64,000 bases of DNA, from positions 867,396 through 931,395 of the forward strand of contig CAUYUJ010015505.1 of the NCBI GenBank assembly GCA_963575745.1. Reading direction: 5' to 3'. The DNA comes from Prorocentrum cordatum. Lineage: Eukaryota > Sar > Dinophyceae > Prorocentrales > Prorocentraceae. Shown here in pieces: positions 1 to 11,175 of this stretch (its first letter is position 1; every line of letters starts with the position of its first letter). Made by a program: the position numbers and the translations under genes. The notes below the pieces were generated by a model. That model was not told the origin of the DNA. It did no database searches and was given only the letters and a program-made list of their open reading frames with translations.

Positions 1-615
1 TAACCGATCCCCATCCCCAGCGGCGTGGCCTGGGCCCCACTGGCCGATTTACCCCCCTAGATGGGGATATAGGCCGTCCCCTTCGGGTTTCGAGGGGTGT
101 ATCCCGAACTGGAGTGGTGATTTGGTGGGCGTCTCGGGGATGGAAATTAGTTAAACGATGCCGAGTTTAGTTGTCTGGCTGCACGCGGGTACATACTTGG
201 CGTTGTTGCCGTCGTGCCTTCACAACTCCCGGTTTCGTGTGTCAACGTCTTCAGCCGCGCAGCCGCGCTTCCCACGCTCTGTGTGCGCCTGCTCTCCTTA
301 AGACTTCTGCCTTGGCGATAAAACCTGGTAATCTCCTCCCCCCCAAGAGATCCCTGAAGCGAATCGATAAGCCAGATCGGCGATCGAAACAAATCTGACG
401 GCTGGAATCGGAAGCCAAGTCGGGAGAAGTCGAATCGGCGGAAATCGGCAGGCTACTCAGGCCCCCGCGGAGAAACCGAAGCCCGACTCGGCCTCCGAAA
501 CCGAGCACACATCGGAATCGGAACCGATCTGACTCGAATCGAGCCGGGTCGGAGGCGTGGAAATGCGCCCTGTCCTGGTGAGCCCCTTCTCCCCAACCTT
601 CACACTTCCCTCCCC
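1..615. other. No gene recognised
   Basis: Ordinary-complexity sequence. From about 360 to 555 the words GAATCGG, GATCGG and GACTCG recur at irregular spacing, a weak degenerate repeat. Confidence 0.5.
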
Positions 616-1022
616 CCCTTCCTCCCCCCCTCCTCCTCCTCCTCCTCCTCCTCTTGCTCCTGCTCCTCCTCCTCCTCCTCCTCCTCCTCCTCCTCCTCCT
701 TCCCCCCTCTCTGCAGCAGCATCCCCCCCCCCCCCAGCGGACCAGACCACCGGCCCCACGGGTCCCCGCTGGGGGGCGCCTCGGGCTCCGGCTCCGGCCG
801 CGTCCTGGCCAGGGAGGGGCCTCGTCATCCCTCCTCCTCCTCCTCCTCCTCCTCCTCCTCCTCCTCCTCCTCCTCCTCATCCTCCTCCTCGTCCTCCTAC
901 TCCTGCTCCTCCTCCTGCTCCTGCTCCTCCTCCTCCTCCTCCTCCTCCTCCTCCTCCTCCTCCTCGTCCTCCTGCTCCTGCTCCTGGATGGCGGGGTGCT
1001 TCGGGGCTACCACTCTGGCTGA

Positions 1023-1094
<72 letters not shown>

Positions 1095-1097
1095 GCG
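616..1097. repeat. (CCT)n and (CTG)n microsatellites
   Basis: (CCT)n with CTCCTG variants at 616-712 and 829-985, and (CTG)n at 1021-1097 inside the LINE remnant. They create poly-Pro, poly-Leu, poly-Arg and poly-Glu shadows in all frames. Confidence 0.95.
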
Positions 1098-2235
1098 CCA
1101 GATCCTCCGCACGCAGCAGAATCGGCCGAAACATTTGATGCGCAATGTCGTGGACAATGTGGCGCTGCAGGCTTGCGGGCGCCCAGTGCAGGCGGCTTCT
1201 ATTCTAGCTGAGGCACTCGACCAGTTGTTCGCCAGCTTCCAGGAGATTCCAAGAGCTGACGCTGCGCGTCAACGTCAAGAAACGAGGCACATGTGCACCC
1301 GTGAGGTCGAAGATCATGCTGCTGCAAGGTGGTGCCGACCCCCCACGCCGAAGGTCGAGCATGCTCGGCACTTGGGGACGGAGGCAACGCTGGGAGGAGT
1401 TCGCAGGAGGGAGTCGCCGTCGGCGCGGAGAACATCGTAATCCACGCCGAGCCACACGGGCAGTGCGTCGGCGATGCGGCGCGATCATCCGACCCCATCT
1501 GCTGTGGCCCCATCTAAGACAGAACTCCGACGACATGGTTTTTGCAATCGCGGCTTGCTCCGCTCATTTCGACCTCCTCGATCGGGGCGAGCAGGGCCAA
1601 GCTCATCGCTGCGGGCTCTCTCGATCCAGGCGGCTCCGACTTCTGAGGGGGGGCCAGCCCGGACGTGGCCCCCGGTGCGGCGCCATGGGGCCCACGGCGG
1701 CAGCCCTGTGGGGCAGCAGCCTCTCTGGCAGTTCTCCGACGGCCCCGTGTGGGCTGCGGGCCGTCTGCGGCCCACGAAGACTCGCCGCCACCCACAGGGC
1801 GCGTCCGCGGGGACTCGGCTGCACTCGAGTCGCTTGGGGGAGCTCGCACTCGGGGTCGCCCTCGGTCGCGTGGTGGTGCTCATGCCCTTGGCGGTCGCCC
1901 AGTCCAGCAGATCCTCGGCGTACTCGTACTGAGAGGCCAGCCAGGTGACGAATTTCTACGCCCAGCCTCTTGAGTCAGTCTCCTTCCCACTGAAGCTTGC
2001 TGGCTTCTGCACTGCCCTGCTGTCGATCATGGACCCGTTGAGGGCCTGCACGGGCCATGCGGCCTTCCGATGGGCTGCTGCTGTTAGGGACAGTGCCGAT
2101 GCGGCCGTGCTTCGAGCGAGCTCGAAGAGGCACCCGTGGCAGGGAGCTGCCACGCCCGCGGACGTTGCCATCCTCACACTTCAGCGCATCGAGCGAAAGC
2201 TTCGGGATTTCTGGACTGTTGAGACCGACTAAGTA
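985..2235 (+). pseudogene. LINE-type reverse transcriptase remnant, plus strand
   Basis: Protein fragments in shifting frames resemble the C-terminal half of dinoflagellate-type LINE reverse transcriptases. NVVDNVALQ at about 1144 fits the catalytic Y/FVDD motif with the second D changed to N. VEHARHLGTEA at about 1355 fits the ARNLG element after it. FRWAAAVRD (about 2070) and ATLQRIER-like text near 2190 fit the region further downstream. A (CTG)n tract at 1021-1097 interrupts the start and is read as poly-Leu. No intact frame remains. The minus-strand copy at 5.9 kb shares the same start (GATT.A... then VDD). Confidence 0.6.
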
Positions 2236-2755
2236 AGGCCAAGCCTGGAATCTGCCTTGTAGTTGCAAGGTCACGCCCTAATGCGCTGCGAGATCGAATC
2301 CCCTCAGTGAACTGGCGAGACCTCAGGTTACGTACTGTGTTCGGTGAGGTGCCTGTTGTGAGGGTATCAGGCCTGGGCAGCTCCTGATGTCATGGTGCAA
2401 GGGGCACCCTCGCTCGCCTCAGGTCACAAGGCAGCTGCAGCGAACCAGAGGTGGGAAGCGCCCACACGGCCGAGCCACTGCTGCGCATCTGTCTTTGAGT
2501 AGCTCCCGTGGTCCGGGCGAGGCGGAGCAGGATCTCTTGACAGCTCGGGTCCCCCGCCTGCCCCCTCCGCGCCCGCGGGGATGAGCCAAACACGGCCAGG
2601 TCTCGCCTCCCGGGCCGCTGGCGTGCGGCCTCGTGGAGGGCGGCCTCTGCATGGTCGAGGCCCTGGGCGAGGCTGCCAGGCATTCTCCTTAAGGATCTGG
2701 CGGATGAGGGATCCTCCGATTATGATGGCGAGGTTTGTTTTAGTTTTCTGTCTCA
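2236..2755 (-). other. Unassigned; weak exon-like stretch
   Basis: On the minus strand near 2683-2560 the frame SLAQGLDHAEAALHEAARQR followed by PGRRDLAVFG has strongly C/G-ending codons and a CGCCCAG|GG acceptor-like start. No family or partner exon is recognised. Confidence 0.2.
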
Positions 2756-3485
2756 CTTGAGGTCGCTCAAAGGTACCCTCATCCTGCTCCTTCCCCGTCC
2801 TGCTCGTCCTAAGTGGGGGAAACGGGCCAGAATGGAGAGGCGGCAAGGGGAGGCAGGGGGTGGGGTAAGGGGGCACGGTGAAGGTGGAACTGAGCAGCGG
2901 GGTAGGAAAAGGAAAAGAGGAGGGAGGATGGGGAGAGGGAGAGAGGGCGCGAGAGAGAGGAAGGAAAAGGGGAGCGAGGAGGAGGAGGAGGAGGAGGCGG
3001 GGGAACAGCACATGGAGAGGTCCCCGAGGTGCTTGGCGTGGATTGTGAAGAGGGGGAAGGGGAGATGCTTGATGATGGGTGCAGGAGGGGGGCCTGGTAA
3101 GGGCAGTTGTTTGGGGGCGAGAGGGGGAGGGGGGGCAGGAGAACTCGTTATGGAGGACCACGAGGAAGTGGAGCGCCGCCAGAAACGCGTGAGAGGAGTG
3201 AGAAGGGCCGGGAAGAGACGGCAGGACAAAGAGAAGAGTGTGCAGGACAAGAGACGGCAGGACAAGAGGGCAGAGGATGAGAAGGGAGTGTGGCAGGACA
3301 AAGACAACGAGGACGAAGGGCAAAAATGTAGGGGAGTGGAGGGTGGAGCGGTCGCGAGGGGCGTGTGGATGACGGGCGAATGCGGATGCCAAGGAGGAGG
3401 AGGAGGAGGAGGATGAGGAGGAGTAGGAGTAGGAGGAGGGGTGATGATGGTAAGAATTATGAAGAGGGTGGTAAGGATGGAGGAG
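2756..3485. repeat. Polypurine tract, about 700 bp
   Basis: The plus strand is overwhelmingly A and G from about 2815 to 3350, with GGCAGGACAA.GAG words repeated around 3219-3305, then GGAGGAGGA at 3395-3445. ORFs here are composition artefacts. Confidence 0.8.
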
Positions 3486-4069
3486 ACCTGTGACGTTGAC
3501 GGGAACGGGCCTTAAGCCGAACCAACGTGCTCGCACGACATCGAACGCGCCCGAGCACGAGCCCTCTTCGAAGGTCTGGACGGACGCGTCGTGGCTTCGC
3601 CCCTAGCTCGCACCCATGCAGGGTCGGCCTTCCCGAGGCCAAACACGAAAAGCGTCCAAGACTTGCTCGCGGACAGCAGGGCTCCGCCGGACGCACGACT
3701 GGATGGACTGGCTGCCCTCGGGATGCCCAGGACCTCCCAGCGCCAGAGAATCGACCAGCGCCCGACGCTCGACCAGAGAGGGCATTCGTGAGGCCCGAGG
3801 GACAGCCATCTGACGCCCTGTTCCCGTGAAAAGAACTCCGACCGACGAAGCCACCTCGACCTGATCGCTCAGGCCCCCCGGGCAAAGTCGACGGGGGACG
3901 CGAGCTCCTCTGGAGGGGCTTTTTCCAAGACAGAAGAACAGCCACGCCTGCAACGGAACTGGATTTGACCCTTCGGGGAGCCGCGGTTATCAAACACACG
4001 TGCTGCTTGAAAAGCGTGTCCGCTGACGCGAAAGACCTAAACCGAGAAAGTGCTGTGTTCCTCCCCCCT

Positions 4070-5580
4070 TCGGACGGCTATCCTCGGGCATCGCATGGCT
4101 CTGCGGGTCCTCGGCAGGAGCAGCTGCGGCAACGGCAAAGGTCGGCTGAGCCTCGAGCCCACCCGTGCTCTTGACAGGCGCACCCGATATTGACACCCCC
4201 AAATGTCGCCGCCCATCGTACTGCGTCCGCTGCAAGGCTGCGCAGGCCACGCCACAGAGGCACACCTTCCCCCGTGCGACCATGTGCGTCGACTCCTAAT
4301 CTTGCACACGTGTCGGCGTACTGGATCTCTCGCTGCCCCCAAAGACTCGCGCGCCCAGCATCGACGTCGGTGACCGTCGCGTGGGCCAAAACCTGTTCGC
4401 AAACGAGCCCCAGGAGCCCCTGGGTCGTCGGAGTAGACTGGTCACTTGGTCAAGGCGTCGGTTTTGGACTGATAGCATTTGTTCAAATGAAGCACGGGCA
4501 CCGCGTAGCCCCCCCCGCCCCATCCTTATTAATCAGCTGTGGGGCGACACTCACTGGAAGTGGGCCGTATGCAGCCGAGATTCGATTGCCAAATCTGTCC
4601 ACGCTGCAAATCGCCCAGCAAGCCCTGAATCTGCCCAGAAACCAAATCCACATGGCCGAGCCGTCAAGAAACAATATTCCTGAGAGAGCACTCGGACCGG
4701 GACGATTACACCACAAAGCAGCCTCCTTCAACCTCATAGAGCTCGAACATTGAGTCGGGGAGATAGGCCTCCTGCAAGCCTCTCACTCATGATGGGTCCG
4801 CGCTGCTTCACACGAGCAGCGCATCTCATCAGCATGGCTCCCGCGCGATCTCGTCGAAGGCTGGCGTGCGCAGGGCACTCATAAGGACGATGGCATAGCA
4901 TGCAAATAACTCCTCGGCAGACCTGCCAATCCTCTTCGCTGTGCAGCCCGCGACTAAACTGACGAGCCTGCGGGCAGCGGACAGTGGGCCACAGCCTCTC
5001 AAACATCGTTGGTAGTGCTTGGTGCAGACCTAACTCTTACAGCGGAACAGCGGGGACACCCCGCCCCAGAAGATCGGGGAAACTGGTTGCCAGTCTGGAC
5101 CAGTCTGCATAAAAAGGGCCCCAAACAGCTCCCTGACGAACCACATCCCGAATCTGAATAGGTGCTAACCGAAGGAGTTGTACTCCACCACCATGTCGAA
5201 ACTGCGTGCGCGAAAAAGCCAATAGAGCAACGCCAACTGAAGATGGGGCCGACCGCCACGGGTGGACCACATTCAGAAGCTTGCTGCTGGCGTGGCTGAG
5301 AGTGCTGGTCAGGACCTGCGCATTCGGCACCTGTTCCCAGACAGCCGCCGTGCACATAGAGATCACATGCCCTACATACACCACCAGAGAATTCATCTTG
5401 GCGCCAGGGTCGCATGTGAACAACCTGAAGCCTACTGAGGCGCCTCTGGGAAGCCTGCCTCGTGAGCTCGACGCCCAAATGCCAAGGCCCGCCATCTTTG
5501 CCGGGGCCAACCCAGAAGCACCAGAGCCCCACAGGGCCACTGCCGTGGACCCCATACGATGCACCATGGTAAGGTCAGCT
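4070..5580 (-). pseudogene. LINE-type retrotransposon remnant with RNase H domain
   Basis: On the minus strand, VRQGAVWGPF near 5130 resembles the reverse transcriptase RQG motif. LSGILFLDGSAMW near 4670 followed by RACWAICSVDRFGNRI is an RNase H start (DGS then GWAV..VD). KAHATVTDVDAGRASLWGQR near 4390-4330, followed by YADTCARLG, is the RNase H end (KAH....D...GR...G...AD..A). The pieces lie in three frames with stops between them, so the copy is dead. Order and strand fit one element of RT then RNase H. Confidence 0.68.
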
Positions 5581-5845
5581 CCAGCCCCCCTGCAGCATCT
5601 GAAGCCTCCGCCGAGACCGACAAGCTGCCATAGATCGCCTAGTACTGCGGATGCTGACCATCCTGGCTAACCCCAGAGCTGCATCGGTTCCCAATGTCTT
5701 CGTGGCGTCCGATCTGCAAGTCGAAGGCGAGGACCGAAGCCGTCGCAGGTGTGCGTGGACCGCCTCCGTGCAGAGGTAACCGCACTTCTTTTCTACTCCA
5801 CTGGTAGTAGCAAGTCCCTAAACGTCTTAAACAAGAAGTCGACTT

Positions 5846-6045
5846 ATCCCGCTAGCTGCTGTGCTGATTGCAAATTTGGCCCATAATTCTGCAGCGTGAT
5901 GTCGTCGACTATATCACGCTTGTACAGCTCGTGCCTGTGCCCACGAGCCTCCAGCAGCGGGCCTGGGCCTAGCAACACGACCTTCGCGAACGTAGTGGCT
6001 CCTGAGCAGCTGGCCATGATCGTGTCGTTTGCTGTCGCTACCTTC
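5846..6045 (-). pseudogene. Reverse transcriptase fragment with IVDD motif
   Basis: The minus-strand frame reads SCSGATTFAKVVLLGPG, then RDIVDDITLQNYGPNLQSAQ near 5910. IVDD is a plausible polymerase catalytic motif. The surroundings match the plus-strand remnant at 1.0-1.2 kb almost residue for residue, apart from the poly-Leu expansion there. It is a short isolated fragment without other domains. Confidence 0.55.
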
Positions 6046-6160
6046 GAGGTTGCCCCACCGTGGAGGAAGCATGCGGAAGCCAGTGATACCACCATACCTC
6101 CCAGGAAGCCCGAAAGGGGGAAAACAAGGGAAACGCAGCGGTATGCGTACCTTTTTCTCT
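6040..6160 (+). repeat. Family O element, partial
   Basis: CTCCCAGGAAGCCCGAAAGG, GGAAAACAAGGGAAACGC and AGCGGTATGCG match the right half of the copies at 33.2 and 61.5 kb. Confidence 0.5.
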
Positions 6161-6728
6161 TCCGACTGACGGAGAAGCCGAACCGCTTGGCCGGCGAAAG
6201 CATGTGCTCTCGAAGCTCGTGGGGAGGGAACAGGTGGAGGGCGGAACATCCACCCCGATCAGAACCGCCCCGACGCGCGAAGCCGTTCGGTAAACGCACC
6301 CAAAGAAGGGATCAACAAGGGCAGGGCTGTTCGGTAAACGCCCCGGGCCGTGTAGCAAACGCCACTTGTCGGGCCCGGGTGGTTTTCTTCCTCCCTTGAG
6401 AACAGAGGGGATTACAGTCGGGGCGTTGACCCAAGGAACCCTAAATAAGGAACGAGGCCCCTTTTTCCCATCAGTTCAAGTTCGATTTCCCATCGGAAAC
6501 CTAAGAAAAACCCGAGGCAAATTTTGAAACAATCAAGGAACACGGAGCCCCTCCCCAACAAAAATGGTTCCTTCTTCAGCGACCCGACTGTATAGGGAGC
6601 CAGCGCGCACCCTCAGCGCGGCGGCCGTCCCCTTCGCGGGACGGGCCTCGGCCCCAGGAGCGCACGAGTGCGCCCAGCGCTTCCGAGGCTCGGGGCGCCC
6701 GACCTCCGAAGTCGCCGATGTGTACCCC
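6161..6728. other. Nothing recognised
   Basis: A moderately AT-richer stretch at 6400-6550 (CCTAAATAAGG, AAAACCCGAGG), with no repeat or coding signal. Confidence 0.4.
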
Positions 6729-6935
6729 TGGAGGCCCGGGGAGGGGCCCCAGCACCAGAACAGGGGGTGTTGCCTCCACAGGGGGGGGAATGATCCTGGA
6801 TTTCGGCGCTGGTGGTGATACTTCGGCCACCTTGGAAGCCAGAAAATTACCACCATCACCGAGATCAGGATCTTCTTCCCTCGGTGGAGGCACACCGCCG
6901 AAATTGGTGTTGGTGTCAACCTCTGGGCCTGCGAT
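6729..6935. mobile_element. Family D foldback element
   Basis: The whole length folds on itself: CCAGCACCAGAACAGGGGGT at the left pairs imperfectly with the right end ATTGGTGTTGGTGTCAACC, and GATCCTGGATTTCGGCG pairs with CACCGAGATCAGGATC. It is closely related to the copy at 46.4-46.6 kb. No coding capacity. Confidence 0.7.
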
Positions 6936-8179
6936 ACCCCCTCCCAGACACATCTGTCCGCGACCTCCTGTCAGGCGGATGGTATCGAACGCGCACCTCC
7001 TCGGTCATCTGCTCGCGCACCAGCTCCCAAATGTGTACGCGACGTGCCCACGATGAGCCTTCCCCGCGCATGGGCGGCGTCACGCCGTTGCAACATCTCT
7101 GCCTGAATCGACCCGGTCATGCAAACGAGGTCTCCGTGCCCAATCTTCGGGTTCCAGCGTCAGGCGTTTGATCGGGGTGGTTCGTTGGTCTGGCACGTTG
7201 CCTCGGGCCGTTGGGGAAAGATGCAACACACCCACGAGCAGAAAGCAACGATAAGAACCAACATGTGTGGAAGGCGGATCATCTCACCGAACAAGTTACT
7301 GCCCGCGCCTCTCTCTGTCGATTACTCAGACATCACCATTGCACTATGCTCGTCTCGAGGTGCTCCCCGTCTCTTTTTGCGGGTACTCGAGCCTGGCTTC
7401 CGAACAGCAGCGCGGCAAACAACATGCGGCCGACCAGACGGAGCCGTGAAGTCAGCACATATGTGGCTTGTAGCTCTGCCGGTTTGCTCATACTGCGTTT
7501 TCGACCAATCTCTATTACATGACCGATCTCCTCAACGCGCGAACGGTCGACACACATATGTGCGCCCAAGCGCTTCATAACACACTCACGAAGTGCAGTC
7601 CACTTGACAGTGTCCCCAACTTGAGCTCAAGCGGCGTTGGGTCGGTCGCACTCCCACGTCGTATTGCCGATCAGGCTGTGGTTTCCTACATAATTATCCA
7701 ATCCGCGCTGCGAAGCTGCTGCGCGCACGTCCGACACCGTGAGTTTGACATTTGATCCGTCGAAGGCTTGCACCGATAAGCATCCCATGCCCAGCACCTC
7801 GCAGGTTCGTTTACCTCCACTCATTGCCCACTTCATCTTATAACCCATACTGTCTCGCTCAAACATCCTTTAAATCGGTGGACGCGTCCTCTGGCACAGC
7901 GTCGGATAAAAGAGCTGAAAGGGCTCGCCCTGCTTCAGCCCTAGCAGGATGTGGCACGGCTTGCTCAACCTACCTGTGCGCACCCGGGGCGCCTGGTCGG
8001 AATACAAGCCTCGCAGCGAGCGCACGTGCCCACCAGGAACGCCTTGCATGGAAAGTGCTCGGCATAGACCCTCGTGCTACACGCAAGCATGCGTGTCCTT
8101 GAAGTCTTGTGCAGCCACCCGCAAGCTCTGCTGCCACGCATGGCGCTTTCTCTGGAGCGGCGTGACCGCGAAGAGGGCT
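6936..8179. other. Unassigned; possible decayed retroelement
   Basis: Minus-strand frames of about 80 codons (7333-7578, 7627-7866) have non-repetitive composition (for example RLRLVGRMLFAALLFGSQA). They recall the C-terminal tails of LINE proteins but carry no diagnostic motif. Confidence 0.25.
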
Positions 8180-8330
8180 GGAGACGAGGGACCCGGGGCG
8201 AGGGGGAGGAGTAGGAGGCGGGGGATGAGGACGAGGCCTGGGAGGAGGCGCGAGGGGACGAAGCGGCGAGGAAGGCGAGAAGGAGGCGAAGAGGATGGCA
8301 GGCCTGACGGGCATCCAGCCGGGCCCCCTG
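8180..8330. other. G/A-rich stretch
   Basis: Purine-rich plus strand (GGGGGAGGAGTAGGAGGCGG). On the minus strand it is pyrimidine-rich, like the tract at 8409-8455 that precedes the putative exon. No feature is called inside it. Confidence 0.5.
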
Positions 8331-8342
8331 GCCTTCGCGAAC

Positions 8343-8405
8343 CTGCCCCGGCCCTTGCCGGCCCACTCCGCGCGTGGCCGCAGCGAGCTTGGCCGCGACG
8401 CGCTC
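8343..8405 (-). CDS. Possible further exon downstream of the zinc finger
   Basis: A textbook pyrimidine tract on the minus strand (8455 down to 8409) ends TTCGCAG|GAGCGCG. After 63 nt, GGGGCAG|GTTCGCG looks like a donor. In phase 0 the block encodes ERVAAKLAAATRGVGRQGPG plus Q, basic and alanine-rich. No family is recognised. The strand and position suggest a 3' exon of the helicase gene. The call rests on splice signals only. Confidence 0.35.
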
Positions 8406-8519
8406 CTGCGAAGGAGGACGGGGAAGAGGACGGGGAAGGGTGGGTGGGGGGAGAATCGCGAGAAAGGGGGCGCGCGAGGGGTGGCGGTTGGGTCGCGGCG
8501 CCAAGCCCCCCCCCTTCTG

Positions 8520-8680
8520 TTAGGTCGGGCATGTCCTCCTACATGCGGATTTGGTGTTAAAGATAAAAGATACCACCACAATGCCTCCAAATATGCAAAA
8601 ACAATCAACAAATTGTCCCCAGACTATCTTTTTATGGTATTTGGGGATACCCCTCCTGTAGAGGGACAGGCCCGACTCAA
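8520..8680. mobile_element. Family A terminal-inverted-repeat MITE
   Basis: Starts TTAGGTCGGGCATGTCC and ends with its near-complement CTCCTGTAGAGGGACAGGCC CGACTCAA. The AT-rich interior has no coding capacity. It is one of six copies in the window; terminal repeats are about 30 bp. Confidence 0.75.
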
Positions 8681-8995
8681 CCCTTTCCTTCCGCGACGAC
8701 CCCCCCCCCGCTGCCCCGTGGTGCGCGGGGCAGGATGGCCACGGGAGGGCTTCCTGCAGGGCCCGCCCCCCCCCCCCCCCCTCCAGAGAGGGCAAGCGAG
8801 CGTGCGGGGCGGAACGCGGCGACAAGGCCGCTCCTGGCTCTCCTCTGCTCCTGCGTGCCCGCGCGCTTCCCGTGGGCGTCCGACTCTACACCTCCCGCGG
8901 TGACCTCCTCGCTCGCGCGCCCCCCCTCTGACAGGTGTGATAAAAGTGTGACCACAAAACAATTGTCTTTGTTTTATTGCACTTGTTCGGCCCTC

Positions 8996-9073
8996 TCCTC
9001 CTCCTCCTCCTCCCTCCTCCTCCTCCTCCTCCTCCTCCTCCTCCTCCTCCTCCTCCTCCTCCTCCTCCTCCTT
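8996..9073. repeat. (CCT)n microsatellite
   Basis: About 25 CCT units. The following 9074-9290 is a very GC-rich block without a recognisable gene. Confidence 0.95.
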
Positions 9074-9290
9074 GTTCTTTTATCACACTTGTTTTTGTGT
9101 CCCCCCCCCAGTGAGAAGGGCGCCCCCTTGGCCCCGGGCCGCAGAGCGCGAGGCGCGGCCCGCCTCGCGCCCGCCACCCGGGGGCCTCCGAGGCCCTCCC
9201 TGGGCCTCGTCGCGGGGGCGCTCCGGGCACCACCTGCGCCTCCCTGGCACAGCCGGGGCCAGCCTGGCCCGGGGCCTCTTCTGGCAAGGT

Positions 9291-9450
9291 TTAGGTCGGG
9301 CATGTCCCCCTAGAGGCGGATTTCGGACGGAAAATCTAACATACTCTAAACATATGTTTAAACAATTGTCAAACATATGCAAAAAGTAGTCCCAATAATA
9401 TTTTGTGATTATTTTTGAACAGTCCTCCTGTAGAGGGACACGCCCGATTT
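9291..9450. mobile_element. Family A MITE
   Basis: TTAGGTCGGGCATGTCCCCC at the left end and TCCTCCTGTAGAGGGACACG at the right. The interior repeats the ACATA/CAAACATATG AT-rich core. Confidence 0.78.
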
Positions 9451-9639
9451 CAGGAGGCAAGGTCCGAGCTGCTGGTGACAAAGCTTCTGGCGCCGCCTCG
9501 CACGACTCGGCAGCCGCTTCCGGAACGGAGGCGTCGGCGAACCAGGTCCCGGGGATCGTCGGGGCAAGAATCGTGCAGGAGGGCCCCTTGCTCGTCGTTT
9601 TCCTTGCCGTCGTCGTCCCTGCTCGTCCTCTTCGTCGTC

Positions 9640-9832
9640 GTCCTCCTCCTTCTTCATGCAGTGCAGCTCCTCCTCCTCCTCCTCCTTCTCCTCCTCCTCC
9701 TCCTCCTCCTCCGATTCCTCCTCCTCCGTTCCTCCTCCTGCTTTTCGCGAGCGCTTGATGCAAGACCAATCGCGTCCGTCCTGCACTAACTCCTCGTCCT
9801 CTTTCTCCTCCTCCTCCACCTCTCGCAACGCC
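9640..9832. repeat. Degenerate (CCT)n / (TCC)n tract
   Basis: CTCCTCCTCC runs broken by TTCTTC and GATTCC. Minus-strand shadows read as poly-Glu. Confidence 0.9.
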
Positions 9833-10354
9833 AGTGGGTGACGGACCAGGGGCAACTGAAGGGCATCATATAATATGCGAAGACGGCCAAACGCGTTCGA
9901 CAAGAAGCAGTCAAGCCTCATGTTGCTGCTCAGGCCTCCGTGGAGCATGTGGTCAGAGGCATCTTGCGCGCTGGTCAATTATCTCGTTGCCGCTAAATGC
10001 ACAGGCAGGCGCCCAAAGGGGGCCTCAAGAGGGACTTCTATCGCTTACTCGAGCAGCTGGGCGCGATGGTAGCCGACGACGAGTAAATCTTGAAAGGGGC
10101 AGTGAATGAGTTGCGTGCTGCGCCAGTCGGTCCCTGGGTCTTCTGGCTATGCGCTCTGCCGCCTTCCAAGATCAATGATACCTACTTCTTCAAGGCTGGG
10201 CGTCTATGAAGGGTCCGTCGGGAGCCCTCCCGTTCACTAGGTGGGGAGTGCCAGCAGTCAAAGTAGTGGGAAGAGCTCTGCTTGGGATCCATCTCGATGT
10301 TGTAAATCCTGACGGGGGATTTGGAGGAGGTCCTACAGTCAGTCATGAGCCTCA
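9833..10354. other. Unassigned complex sequence
   Basis: Low-repeat stretch between microsatellites. A minus-strand frame near 9960-9800 (LSNAFGRLRILYDALQLPLV) has unbiased composition but no recognised family. Confidence 0.3.
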
Positions 10355-10500
10355 GCCTCCTCCTCGTCCTCCTCGTCCTCCTCGCCTTTCCTCCTCCTCG
10401 TCTTCCTACTCCTCCTCCTCCTCCTCCTCCTCCTCCTCCTCCTCCTCCTCCTCTTCCTCCTCCTCCTCCTCCTCCCCCACCTCCCTCTCATCCTCCTACC
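10355..10500. repeat. (CCT)n microsatellite
   Basis: Near-continuous CCT units from TCCTCCTCGTCCTCC to CCCCCACCTCCC. Confidence 0.95.
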
Positions 10501-10599
10501 CCTCATATTTTTCCCCTCCTCTCGCGCTCACCCACGCGCGCGCGCGCGTCGGGAGTCAGAATGATGACGAGAAGGGGAAGGTGGAGTGACGAGGAGGAA

Positions 10600-10705
10600 G
10601 CAGCGTCGAACTCCCGGAGCCCCCGAAGATCCCCAGAAGGCCTCCGGAAGGCTTCCAGGAAGCATCCGAAGACCTCGGGAGTCCCTGAAGACCTCCACAA
10701 GCCTT
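10600..10705. repeat. Family G GGCTTCY-GAAGCC repeat (diverged)
   Basis: Recurring CCCGAAGA, CCCCAGAAGGCC and GGAAGGCTTCCAGGAAGC words with self-complementary halves. It resembles clusters at 13.2, 28.2, 41.6 and 42.5 kb. Confidence 0.4.
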
Positions 10706-10804
10706 CTCATCCTCCTCCTCCTTTTCCCCGCGACGGAGGCGACGACGACAGCGGTGATGGCGGCGACGGCGGCGATGACGACAGCGGCGACGTTGGCGAC
10801 GGCT

Positions 10805-10809
10805 GCGAA

Positions 10810-10878
<69 letters not shown>

Positions 10879-10930
10879 CACAACAACGACGACGACCACA
10901 ACAACAACGACCACAACGACGACGACCACA

Positions 10931-11008
<78 letters not shown>

Positions 11009-11025
11009 GCGGCGGCGGCGGCCAC
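10805..11025. repeat. (GAC)n / (GGC)n microsatellite
   Basis: About 60 GAC units interrupted by CACAAC words, ending in (GGC)n. It lies directly downstream (minus strand) of the zinc-finger exon and would begin the intron or 3' region. Confidence 0.95.
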
Positions 11026-11063
11026 TGCGACTCCGATGACGGCGGCGAGGAGGGCGCTCCGAC

Positions 11064-11175
11064 GGGGCGCCGGCTTCGGGCGCGCGGCGCCGCAGTCCCG
11101 GCAGGCCCGCCGCCGCGCGTACTGGTGCGCGCCGCACTCCACGCAGTGCCAGTCGCCAGGCCGCATCTCCTCGCA
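11064..11175 (-). CDS. RanBP2-type zinc finger exon
   Basis: From 11166 the minus strand reads MRPGDWHCVECGAHQYARRR followed by ACRDCGAARPKPAP. This is the RanBP2 zinc finger pattern W-x-C-x2-C-x10-C-x2-C with both cysteine pairs present. Such fingers bind single-stranded RNA or proteins, and I recall this version (GDW.C..C...QYARR..CR.CG) as common in dinoflagellate RNA-binding proteins. The upstream border is uncertain (GCGAG|GAG or CCCAG|GGG). The donor may be CCCC|GTCGGAGC. It is probably the C-terminal part of the helicase gene, but a separate gene cannot be excluded. Confidence 0.7.
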
